Assembly (NCBI RefSeq): GCF_009765355.1
Contig: NZ_VTHK01000023.1
Coordinates: 1-64,000, forward strand
Direction: 5' to 3'
DNA from: Amycolatopsis anabasis
GTDB taxonomy: Bacteria > Actinomycetota > Actinomycetes > Mycobacteriales > Pseudonocardiaceae
Length of the DNA: 64,000 bases
The notes beneath the pieces were generated by a model. That model was not told where the DNA came from. It worked only from the letters and a program-made list of their open reading frames with translations, and searched no databases. The first letter of the stretch is position 1, and each line of letters starts with the position of its first letter. The translations under genes were made by a program, and so were the position numbers. Below, one piece after another: positions 1-7,357 of this stretch.

Positions 1-36
1 CCCTGCTCACCAAACCCTCACAACGTTAAAACACCA

Positions 37-58
37 GACCGGTCCAAACACTCACGAC
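37..58 (-). repeat. Half copy (A) of dispersed palindromic element
   Basis: Read on the minus strand this is GTCGTGAGTG, TTTG, GACCGGTC, matching the left half of the 46-bp palindromes at 7221 and 14190. The other half has diverged. It lies just beyond the stop codon of the AsnC-type gene, the position of a terminator. Confidence 0.55.
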
Positions 59-63
59 CGGGT

Positions 64-351
64 TCAGTCGGCGTCTTCGATGCCGATGGCGAAGGCGGAT
101 TCGGTGTCGGCGCGGGCGTAGGACCGGAACGCGATGTGCGTGTCGGTGTTCGTCACCCCGGGCACCTTGCCGATCTTCGCCGGGATGAGGTCCGCGAGAT
201 CCTCGTGCGCCGCGACCCGGACCAGGGCGATCAGATCGACGTCCCCGGCGCAGGAGTAAACCTCGGACACGCCGTCGATATCCGCGATGGCCTGCGCGGT
301 CTCCGGAATGGTGTCCGCCTGGGCGTGGATCAGCACGATCGCGGTGATCAC
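64..351 (-). CDS. Stand-alone AsnC/Lrp-type ligand-binding (RAM) domain protein
   Basis: The 95-residue product is only the ligand-binding and oligomerisation half of an Lrp/AsnC regulator. There is no N-terminal helix-turn-helix. The alternating beta/alpha pattern and the PGVTNTDTHIAF stretch near residues 64-75 are typical of the RAM fold. Such stand-alone domains bind amino acids and may modulate full-length Lrp proteins; the ligand cannot be read here. The start is GTG at 351 with AGGAGG at 359-364. It is followed by the next minus-strand gene's stop only 49 bp upstream, so co-transcription with the nuclease gene is possible. Confidence 0.8.
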   Translation of the reverse strand: MITAIVLIHAQADTIPETAQAIADIDGVSEVYSCAGDVDLIALVRVAAHEDLADLIPAKIGKVPGVTNTDTHIAFRSYARADTESAFAIGIEDAD

Positions 352-399
352 TCGGGTCCTCCTGAGGATGAAGTTCGACCCGCCGATCGTATCCGCGCG

Positions 400-2118
400 C
401 TAACCGACCCGCTCCAGCGCGCTCGCGGTCGCGGCGAGGTCCAGCCAGGACCGCCAGCCCGAAGCGCCGCGCGCGGGTTCGGCCCACGGCCGCGTGGTGC
501 GCACCAGCCGCACGCCCGGTTTCGTCAGCCAGCGCAGCAGCACGCCGACCTCCTCCGCGGGGGCGCCGTGCAGCGGCCCGGGGCCCGGCAGGACGGTTTC
601 GGCCGAGGCGACCAGTGCGTCCACCACCGGCATCGGCGGCACGCCTCGCCGGGCGACCCCCGCGGACGCCAGGCGCCCGTACCGGAGCACCGCGAACTCC
701 CAGCCGCCCGAACCGTCCGGCGCCGCGGCCACCAGTTCGGCGATCGAGGCGAGCGCGGCGAGCCGGTGCGCCCGGTCGACCGAGCGCACCAGGGCGGCCA
801 GTTCGTCCCGGCGGCGGGCGGCCTGTTCGAAGTGCTGGGCCTCGGCGAGTTCGTCGAGCTGGCGCAGCGCGGACCGCAGCGGCCGGTTGTCCCGGCCGCC
901 GATCAGCTCGGTCACCGCGGCCACGCCGGGGGCGTATTCGCCGACGCTCTGACGCCCCGCGCAGGGCGCGCCGCACCGCCCCAGTTCCGCGAGCGCGCAC
1001 GGCTTCCCGGACGGCGCGTGCGCGGAGATCCGCTGGGTGCAGGTGCGCAGCCCGGCCGCGCCGGACAGCGTGTCCGCGGCGAGCCTGGCCGCCTGCTGGG
1101 TGCGGAACGGCCCGAGCGCGCCGTCGCGCGGCAGCCGGACCACGGACAGCCGGGGGAACGCCTCGTCGGTGAGGGTGAGCCACCAGGCGTGCCGCGGGTT
1201 CTTCGACCGCCGGTTGTAGGCGGGCCGGTGCGCGGCGAGCAACCGCAGTTCCCGGATCTCGGCTTCCAGGGAGTGCGCGCATTCGATCGCGTCGACCCGG
1301 CCGGCGAGCGCGACCATCTCCCGGATCCGGCCCCGGCTCTCCGAACCGGTGAAGTACTGGCGGACGCGGCGGCGCAGGTTCGAGGCGGTGCCGACGTAGA
1401 GCACCTCGTCGTTGGGGCCGCGGAACAGGTACACCCCGGGTGTCGCGGGCAGATGGGCGGCGAGCCCGCGTTTGCGGCGCTGGGCCGGGGTGACCTCGGG
1501 CAGGTAGTCGAGGAGTTCCTCCAGCGAGTGCACGCCCAGCGAGCCGACCCGTTCCAGCAGCCCGTGCAGCACGTCCACGGTGGCCCGGGCGTCGTCCAGC
1601 GCCCGGTGGTTCGGCGTGGTCGAGGCGTTGAACAGGGTGGCGAGCGCGCCGAGCCGGTTGCTGGGGGAGTCCTGGCGGGTGAGCACCCGGCGCGCGAGCC
1701 GCACGGTGCACACCACGGCCGCCTTCGGCCACGGGTACCCGTGCGCCTGGCAGGCGGCGCGCAGGAAACCGGTGTCGAACGCGGCGTTGTGGGCGACGAG
1801 CACCGCGCCCGCCGCGAACTCCAGGAACGCGGGCAGCACGCGTTCGATCCGCGGCGCGTCGTACACCATGGCGTTGGTGATCCCGGTCAGCTGGACGATC
1901 TGCGGCGGGATCGGCGTGCCGGGATCGACCAGTGTGGCGAACTCGCCCAGCACCTCGCCGCCGCGGACCTTGACCGCGCCGATCTCGGTGATCCCGTCGG
2001 GGCCCGGTCGGGTGCCGGTGGTTTCCAGGTCGAACACCACGAAGGTGGTGTCCCGCAGCGGGGTGCCCAGTTCGTCGAAGGTGAGCTGGAGATTCCCGGG
2101 CGGCCCGCCTGTCGTCAT
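400..2118 (-). CDS. DEDDh 3'-5' exonuclease fused to UvrC-like GIY-YIG domain
   Basis: A 572-residue DNA-processing protein. The N-terminal third is an epsilon-like DEDDh exonuclease: FDLETTG near residue 30, VAHNAAFDTGF near 110 and HRALDDARAT near 155 supply the acidic residues and catalytic His. A GIY-YIG endonuclease module follows (GVYLFRGPNDEVLYVG near 225-240). A UvrC-like region with a Cys cluster (CALAELGRCGAPC) comes next. The same architecture is known from M. tuberculosis Rv2191 and suggests nucleotide excision or repair-end processing. I placed the start at ATG 2118; two more upstream ATGs are in frame but only add a hydrophobic run. It is divergent from the NYN gene. Confidence 0.85.
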   Translation of the reverse strand: MTTGGPPGNLQLTFDELGTPLRDTTFVVFDLETTGTRPGPDGITEIGAVKVRGGEVLGEFATLVDPGTPIPPQIVQLTGITNAMVYDAPRIERVLPAFLEFAAGAVLVAHNAAFDTGFLRAACQAHGYPWPKAAVVCTVRLARRVLTRQDSPSNRLGALATLFNASTTPNHRALDDARATVDVLHGLLERVGSLGVHSLEELLDYLPEVTPAQRRKRGLAAHLPATPGVYLFRGPNDEVLYVGTASNLRRRVRQYFTGSESRGRIREMVALAGRVDAIECAHSLEAEIRELRLLAAHRPAYNRRSKNPRHAWWLTLTDEAFPRLSVVRLPRDGALGPFRTQQAARLAADTLSGAAGLRTCTQRISAHAPSGKPCALAELGRCGAPCAGRQSVGEYAPGVAAVTELIGGRDNRPLRSALRQLDELAEAQHFEQAARRRDELAALVRSVDRAHRLAALASIAELVAAAPDGSGGWEFAVLRYGRLASAGVARRGVPPMPVVDALVASAETVLPGPGPLHGAPAEEVGVLLRWLTKPGVRLVRTTRPWAEPARGASGWRSWLDLAATASALERVG

Positions 2119-2207
2119 GGTCCGCACCATAAGCAGGAGCACCGACAATCTCAGGAGCATCAGGCGTCTCAGGATGCGGCCCGCGCGACGCGGCGGGCCC
2201 GGGGGCC

Positions 2208-2213
2208 TACGCT
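2208..2213 (+). promoter_or_regulatory. -10 element TACGCT of a leaderless promoter
   Basis: TACGCT ends 6 nt before the ATG at 2220, the spacing expected when transcription starts at the start codon. No Shine-Dalgarno sequence precedes the gene. Confidence 0.5.
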
Positions 2214-2219
2214 TGATGG

Positions 2220-3596
2220 ATGCAGCCGTCCGCGCACGCGCAGCCGCCCGAGGACATCGGTCCCGGGCCGGTGAGTGCTGCCGCGTCCGCGGAACCGGAG
2301 GCCGCCAAACCGGTCAACTGGCGTGAGCTGCCCGAACCATTGCGGGCCCGGCTCGCCGAGCTCGCCGCGGCCGCGCTGGGGAAGATGCCGACCGCCGACG
2401 TTCCCCAGCAGCTGCGGCCGGTGGCGCGGTTCGCCCCGGCCAAACGCGCCAAGCTGGGCGGGCCCGCGCTGCTCGCGATGCTGCAGGAGTCGCCGCGGTT
2501 CCGGACCGCGGTGCTGGAGTGGCTGCGGGAGCACCGGCCGGACGTGCTGGACCCGAACGCCGAGGACTCGGTCGCCGCCGCGGCCGCCGCCATGCTGCTC
2601 GGCGAGGCCGACGCCAGCACGCGGGTGCGCCTGGTGGCGAAGAACGCCGAGGAGACCACCCTGCGCGCCGAGCGGGACGCCGCGCTCGCCCGCAACCAGC
2701 GGCTCGAGGCCGAGATCGAGCGGCTGCGCGAACAGCTCGCCGACGCCCAGGGCGCGGCCGACCGCGCGCGCGGCGAGCGCGAGGCCGAGCTGGAGAAGCT
2801 GCGCGGGCGGCTGCGCGAACAGGGCGTGCTGCTGCGCCAGGCCAAGGACGCCGCCGAGCAGGCCCGCCAGGAGGCCGAGAGCGGCGGGAACCGGCGGGAC
2901 GCCGAGGTGGCGGCGCTGACCGCCCAGCTGGAACGGGAGCGGCAGCGCACGGCCACCGAACGGGCCCGGGCGGAACGGGCGGTGGCCGACGCCGAGATCG
3001 CCCGCCAGTCGGCCAAGGAGGCCCGGGAGGCCGACGAGGTGCGACTGGCGTTGCTCGTGGACACCATCGAGGGGGCGACGCGCGGGCTGCGCCGCGAGCT
3101 CTCGCTGGGCGACAGCGGGCGCAGCAGGCCCGCGGACAGCGTGCGCGGGGCGAGTGCGGTCGCCGGAGCGGGCGGCCGGGTCCAGGACCCGGTGGCCCTG
3201 GACCGCCTGCTCGCGCTCCCGGCCGTGCATCTGATCGTCGACGGCTACAACGTCACCAAGACCGGCTACCCCGAACTGGCCCTCGCCGACCAGCGGGACC
3301 GGTTGATCCAGCAGCTCGGCGCGCTGGCGTCCCGGACCGGGGCCGAGGTCACCGTGGTCTTCGACGGCGCCGGGGTGCTGTCCGTACCGGTCGCCGCGCC
3401 CCGCGGGGTTCGGGTGCTGTTCTCCGATCCCGGCGTCCTCGCCGACGACGTGATCCGCTCGCTCGTCGCCGCGGAGCCCGACGGGCGGCCGCTGGTGGTC
3501 GCGACCACCGATCGCGCGGTCGCCGAGTCGACCCGCCGCCACGGCGCCCATCCGGTGCCCTCGGCGGTCCTCCTCCGCCGCCTCGGCCGCGTCTAG
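2220..3596 (+). CDS. NYN-domain (YacP/PIN-like) RNA-binding protein with coiled coil
   Basis: A 458-residue protein in three parts. Residues ~30-130 form an alanine/leucine-rich helical domain. Residues ~135-270 are a long charged coiled coil (EIERLREQLADAQ and similar heptads). Residues ~330-458 form an NYN/PIN-type nuclease fold with IVDGYNV, VFDGAG, ADDVI and TTDRAV at the positions of the conserved acidic residues. NYN proteins are predicted RNases or RNA-processing factors; the substrate is unknown. Translation is probably leaderless. It is divergent from the DEDDh nuclease gene, a pairing that suggests nucleic-acid maintenance but does not prove it. Confidence 0.8.
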   Translation: MQPSAHAQPPEDIGPGPVSAAASAEPEAAKPVNWRELPEPLRARLAELAAAALGKMPTADVPQQLRPVARFAPAKRAKLGGPALLAMLQESPRFRTAVLEWLREHRPDVLDPNAEDSVAAAAAAMLLGEADASTRVRLVAKNAEETTLRAERDAALARNQRLEAEIERLREQLADAQGAADRARGEREAELEKLRGRLREQGVLLRQAKDAAEQARQEAESGGNRRDAEVAALTAQLERERQRTATERARAERAVADAEIARQSAKEAREADEVRLALLVDTIEGATRGLRRELSLGDSGRSRPADSVRGASAVAGAGGRVQDPVALDRLLALPAVHLIVDGYNVTKTGYPELALADQRDRLIQQLGALASRTGAEVTVVFDGAGVLSVPVAAPRGVRVLFSDPGVLADDVIRSLVAAEPDGRPLVVATTDRAVAESTRRHGAHPVPSAVLLRRLGRV

Positions 3597-3637
3597 CCTT
3601 TTCCCGCGTTTCCGCACCTCAGAGCCGTATTCTGACC

Positions 3638-3672
3638 ATGTATACACATGGGGTATACATGGTGTGTATAGT
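3638..3672 (+). promoter_or_regulatory. Probable PadR operator and promoter
   Basis: ATGTATAC (3638-3645) and GTATACAT (3653-3660) form a perfect 8-bp inverted repeat with a 7-nt spacer. A second, nested pair TATACAC (3641-3647) and GTGTATA (3664-3670) overlaps it. TATAGT at 3667-3672 is a good -10 element 7 nt before the padR ATG, so the operator covers the core promoter and the message would be leaderless. Confidence 0.75.
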
Positions 3673-3679
3673 GGCCGCC

Positions 3680-4204
3680 ATGTCCATTTCGCATACGTTG
3701 CTGGCGCTGCTTGAGCCGGGACCCAGGCACGGGTACGACCTCAAGCGCGCCTATGACGAACAGTTCGGCCACGGCAAGCCGCTGGCCTACGGGCAGGTCT
3801 ACTCGACGCTGTCCCGCCTGCTGCGCAACGGCATGGTCGAGGTCGCCGGTGTGGAGCACGGCGACGGGCCGGACCGCAAGCGCTACACGATCACCGACGC
3901 CGGGATCACCGATGTCGAGAGCTGGCTGTCCACTCCGGAAAGCCCGGAGCCGTACCTGCAGAACACGCTCTACACCAAGGTCGTGCTCGCGCTGCTGTCC
4001 CGGCGCAGCGCCGAAGACGTGCTGGACGCGCAGCGCGCCGAGCACCTCAAGGTGATGCGCACGCTGACCCGGCGCAAGAACGAAGGCGACCTGGCCGATC
4101 AGCTCATCTGCGACCACGCGCTGTTCCACCTCGAGGCGGATCTGCGCTGGCTGGAGCTCACCGCGGCCCGGCTCGGCGAACTGGCGAAGGCGGTGCGGTC
4201 ATGA
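3680..4204 (+). CDS. PadR family transcriptional regulator
   Basis: A 174-residue PadR-type repressor. The N-terminal winged helix-turn-helix covers residues ~1-80 (SHTLLALLEPGPRHGYDLK at the start; GQVYSTLSRLLRNGMV as recognition region). A C-terminal helical dimerisation domain of the AphA/VirR-like kind follows. It overlaps the ABC ATPase gene by 4 bp (ATGA) and therefore heads the exporter operon. The strong palindrome over its own promoter implies autoregulation, with release by an antibiotic- or envelope-related ligand as in LmrR/PadR systems. The ligand is not inferable. I start at ATG 3680; longer in-frame readings run through the operator and are not credible. Confidence 0.9.
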   Translation: MSISHTLLALLEPGPRHGYDLKRAYDEQFGHGKPLAYGQVYSTLSRLLRNGMVEVAGVEHGDGPDRKRYTITDAGITDVESWLSTPESPEPYLQNTLYTKVVLALLSRRSAEDVLDAQRAEHLKVMRTLTRRKNEGDLADQLICDHALFHLEADLRWLELTAARLGELAKAVRS

Positions 4205-4881
4205 ACGAACCGCTGCTGCTGGCCCGGGACCTGCACAAGTCGTTCGGCAAGACCACGGCGCTCGACGGCGCGGCGGTCGGGGTCGACGCCGGTGAGGTGC
4301 TGGCGATCATGGGGCCGTCCGGTTCCGGCAAGTCCACCCTGCTGCACTGCCTGGCCGGGATCGTGCGCCCGGACGCCGGTGAGATCCGGTATCGCGGCCG
4401 GGACCTGATCGCGATGGACGACAAGGAGCGCAGCGCGTTGCGGCGCACCGAGTTCGGGTTCGTGTTCCAGTTCGGGCAGTTGGTGCCGGAGCTGACCTGC
4501 GTGGAGAACGTCGCGTTGCCGCTGCGGCTGTCCGGGGTGAAGCGCAAGGCCGCCGAGGTGAAGGCGATCGAATGGCTGAACCGCCTGGAAGTGGACGACG
4601 TGGCCGGGAACCGGCCGGGTGACGTGTCCGGCGGCCAGGGGCAGCGGGTCGCGGTGGCGCGCGCCCTGGTGACCGGGCCGCGGGTGATCTTCGCCGACGA
4701 GCCGACCGGCGCGCTCGACTCGCTCAACGGCGAGAAGGTCATGCGGATGCTGACCAGCGCGGCGAAGCAGAGCGACGCGGCGGTCGTGCTGGTCACCCAT
4801 GAACCCCGGGTGGCGGCGTATTCCGATCGCGAGATCGTGGTCCGCGACGGCAAGGCGACCGATCGGGAGCTGGTCGCATGA
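4201..4881 (+). CDS. ABC transporter ATP-binding protein (MacB/LolD type)
   Basis: A 226-residue ATPase. Walker A is GPSGSGKST near residues 39-47, the Q-loop lies in FVFQFGQLVPEL, the signature is SGGQGQR near 143, and Walker B with the glutamate is VIFADEPTGALDS near 163-176. A His switch follows in VTHEP. The family drives mechanotransmission or export of peptides, antibiotics or lipoproteins together with an FtsX-like permease. It is coupled by 4-bp overlaps both to padR upstream and to the permease downstream, so the three genes form one operon. Confidence 0.92.
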   Translation: MNEPLLLARDLHKSFGKTTALDGAAVGVDAGEVLAIMGPSGSGKSTLLHCLAGIVRPDAGEIRYRGRDLIAMDDKERSALRRTEFGFVFQFGQLVPELTCVENVALPLRLSGVKRKAAEVKAIEWLNRLEVDDVAGNRPGDVSGGQGQRVAVARALVTGPRVIFADEPTGALDSLNGEKVMRMLTSAAKQSDAAVVLVTHEPRVAAYSDREIVVRDGKATDRELVA

Positions 4882-7220
4882 TCGCCGACCTGAAACTGGG
4901 GCTCCGGCTGGCCGTCGGGGGCGGCCGGATCTCCGGTTCGGTGTTGCTGCGGCTGGCGATGACCACGATCGGCATCGCGCTCGCGGTGGCCGTCCTGCTG
5001 CCCGCCGCGTCGATCGGGCACCTGGTGGACCTGCGCGAGGCGCGGTCGGTGGCCACGGAGTCCATTTCCGAACCGCGGGCCGGGGTCGACCCGCTGTACC
5101 GGTACCAGTGGTACCTGCAGGTCCGCGACGACGCGATCAAGACCAACTTCGTCGCGGCCAGCGGTCCCTCCTCCCCGGTGCCGCCTGGCCTTTCGCGGCT
5201 TCCGGCACCCGGTGAGCTGGTCGTCTCGCCCGAGGTGGCGCGCCTGCTCGATTCGCCCGAAGGCGACGCGCTGCGGGCCCGGTTGCCGGGCAAGGTGGTC
5301 GGCGAGATCGGCAAACCGGGGCTGGTCGACGCCAACGATCTGAAGGTCTACGCCGGTACGACACCCGAGCAACTCGCCGGGGAGGAACGGCTGGAGAAGA
5401 TCTACGGGTTCGGCGGGCGGAGTTCGGGCGGGTTCATGCTCAACGCGTCGCTCGCGCTGCTGGTGACCCCGGTCGCGGTGGCCCTGCTGCTGCCGTTGCT
5501 CATCTTCGTCACCACGGCGTCGAGGATGGGGGCGGCGCAACGGGATCGGCGGCTCGCCGCGTTGCGCCTGATCGGGGTGGACGCGCGCCGGATCCGGCGC
5601 ATCGCGGCCGCGGAGTCGCTGCTCGGCGCGGTCGCGGGCCTGATCGTCGGCACCGGGTTGTTCTTCGTGCTGCGCTCGTTCATCGGCGATCTGGATCTGT
5701 TCGGCACGCGGGTGTTCGGGGAGGACTTCGTGCCGTCCTGGCCCTGGGTGCTGGGGATCGTCCTGCTCGTGCCCGGGCTGGCGGTGGGCGCCGCGATCTT
5801 CAGCCTGCGCCGGACGATCGTGGAGCCGCTCGGCGTGGTGCGCCAGGGCAAACCGGTCCGGCGGCGGATGTGGTGGCGCTGGACGATCACCGCGCTCGGC
5901 GCGCTCCTGATGCTGAGCACGCTGTTCGCGGAGAAGCAGTCGGACAACGCGATGGTGATGATCGCGCTGGCGGCCGGGAGCGCGTTGCTGCTGCTCGGGG
6001 TGGCCGTGGTGCTGCCGTGGGCGGTGGAACGGCTGGTGCGCGCCCTGCGCGGCGGGCCGCCGTCCTGGCAGTTCGCGGTCCGGCGGCTGCAACTCGACAG
6101 CGGTACGGCCAGCCGGGTCGTCTCCGGTCTGGTCGTGGTGCTGGCCGGGACGATCCTGATCCAGGTGATGCTCAGTTCGCTGGTGGCGCGGCAGGACAGG
6201 GCGCCCCACGCCGAGCCGCGGAACGCGCTGCCGGTCCGGGTGTCCACCGATGCCGAGCACGTGGACGAGGTGAAACGGCTGGTCCAGGGCGTCCCCGGGA
6301 TCGACCGGGCCCAGGAACTGCGCAGCGCCACCGTCAAACCGGCGAACGATCCCTCGATGCGGTCGGCGACGACCGCGCACCTCGGGGACTGCGCGGCGCT
6401 CGCGATGATGGCGAACCTGCCCTCGTGCGCCGACGGTGACGTGTTCTTCATCGACCCGGATTCGAGCCAGTCCTCCGCGGGGCTGGTCGAGGTGCCGACC
6501 GGATCGATGCGGTTCTTCACCTACGCCTACCGCGAGGACGGCGAAGCCGAACCCCAGCCCGGTCCGGAGTGGACGGTGCCCGCGGCCGTCAAGCACGTCC
6601 CGGCCGCGGAGTCGGCTCGCTACTCCCAGGGCGAACTGCTCGTCACCCCGGCCGCGCTCGGCCGGATCGCACCCGAGCCGCAGTCGGTGTCGGTGTACGT
6701 GGGTGGCCCCGGCACCGCCGACGCGCTGTCCGATCGGGTGGCCGCGGCGGTCAACGGGCTCGCCTGGCATGCCGACGTGGAGCCCAGCGACCGGTACAGC
6801 GCCTACCGGAGCCAGGACGACCAGCGGACCGAACGGTTCCGCAGCGTGCTGCTCGCGGCTTCGCTGTTCGTCCTGGCGGTGGCGGCGCTGAGCCTGCTCA
6901 TGCTGTCGGTCGAGCAGATCACCGAACGGCGTCGGCCGCTGGCCGCGCTTTCGGCGGCGGGCGTGCCGCTGGCGGTGCTGGCGCGGGGATCGTTGTGGCA
7001 GACCGCGATTCCGGTCGTGGTGGGCATGGTGCTCGCGGTGGCGACCGGGCTCGGGCTGACCGCGCCGATCCTGCGGCTCGCCGATCTGCCGATGGTGATC
7101 GATCTGCCGGTCGTCGGCGGGCTGGCCGGGGCGGCGGTGGTGGCCGTGCTGCTGGTCACCGCGCTGACCCTGCCCCTGCTCAGGCAGGTCACCCGGCTGG
7201 ACTCCCTGCGCGCCGAGTGA
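4878..7220 (+). CDS. FtsX/MacB-like ABC transporter permease
   Basis: A 780-residue membrane protein with an N-terminal helix (residues ~18-40) and a ~140-residue extracytoplasmic region. A block of transmembrane helices follows (~185-410), then a second extracytoplasmic segment (~430-640) and a final FtsX-like helical block (~655-775). This duplicated FtsX layout is that of large type-VII ABC permeases that export or detoxify peptides and antibiotics. It partners the ATPase just upstream and is presumably controlled by the PadR repressor. A 46-bp palindrome directly after the stop codon may terminate the operon. Confidence 0.88.
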   Translation: MIADLKLGLRLAVGGGRISGSVLLRLAMTTIGIALAVAVLLPAASIGHLVDLREARSVATESISEPRAGVDPLYRYQWYLQVRDDAIKTNFVAASGPSSPVPPGLSRLPAPGELVVSPEVARLLDSPEGDALRARLPGKVVGEIGKPGLVDANDLKVYAGTTPEQLAGEERLEKIYGFGGRSSGGFMLNASLALLVTPVAVALLLPLLIFVTTASRMGAAQRDRRLAALRLIGVDARRIRRIAAAESLLGAVAGLIVGTGLFFVLRSFIGDLDLFGTRVFGEDFVPSWPWVLGIVLLVPGLAVGAAIFSLRRTIVEPLGVVRQGKPVRRRMWWRWTITALGALLMLSTLFAEKQSDNAMVMIALAAGSALLLLGVAVVLPWAVERLVRALRGGPPSWQFAVRRLQLDSGTASRVVSGLVVVLAGTILIQVMLSSLVARQDRAPHAEPRNALPVRVSTDAEHVDEVKRLVQGVPGIDRAQELRSATVKPANDPSMRSATTAHLGDCAALAMMANLPSCADGDVFFIDPDSSQSSAGLVEVPTGSMRFFTYAYREDGEAEPQPGPEWTVPAAVKHVPAAESARYSQGELLVTPAALGRIAPEPQSVSVYVGGPGTADALSDRVAAAVNGLAWHADVEPSDRYSAYRSQDDQRTERFRSVLLAASLFVLAVAALSLLMLSVEQITERRRPLAALSAAGVPLAVLARGSLWQTAIPVVVGMVLAVATGLGLTAPILRLADLPMVIDLPVVGGLAGAAVVAVLLVTALTLPLLRQVTRLDSLRAE

Positions 7221-7266
7221 GTCGTGAGTGTTCGGGCCGGTTCTAACCGGCCTGTCCACTCACGAC
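7221..7266. repeat. Dispersed palindromic element, copy B
   Basis: Outer arms GTCGTGAGTG and CACTCACGAC are perfectly complementary. Inner arms GGCCGGTT and AACCGGCC are also perfect, around a 2-nt centre, with 4-nt internal loops. It starts at the base after the permease stop codon. It could act as a terminator or be a REP-like element. Confidence 0.8.
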
Positions 7267-7357
7267 CCCCGGCTTCGACCTGGCATCCCTCAGATGGGGG
7301 CGTGACTGAACCCGCAAGTGAGCCGTTGTAACCGGTAGCGGGAGTCAGGGAGTCGCT

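Noticed and set aside
26..2274. Long open frames on both strands across the nuclease gene
   Set aside because: They are Arg/Pro/Gly-rich shadow frames caused by GC-biased third positions and lack start signals and motifs; the 400-2118 frame has clear DEDDh and GIY-YIG motifs.
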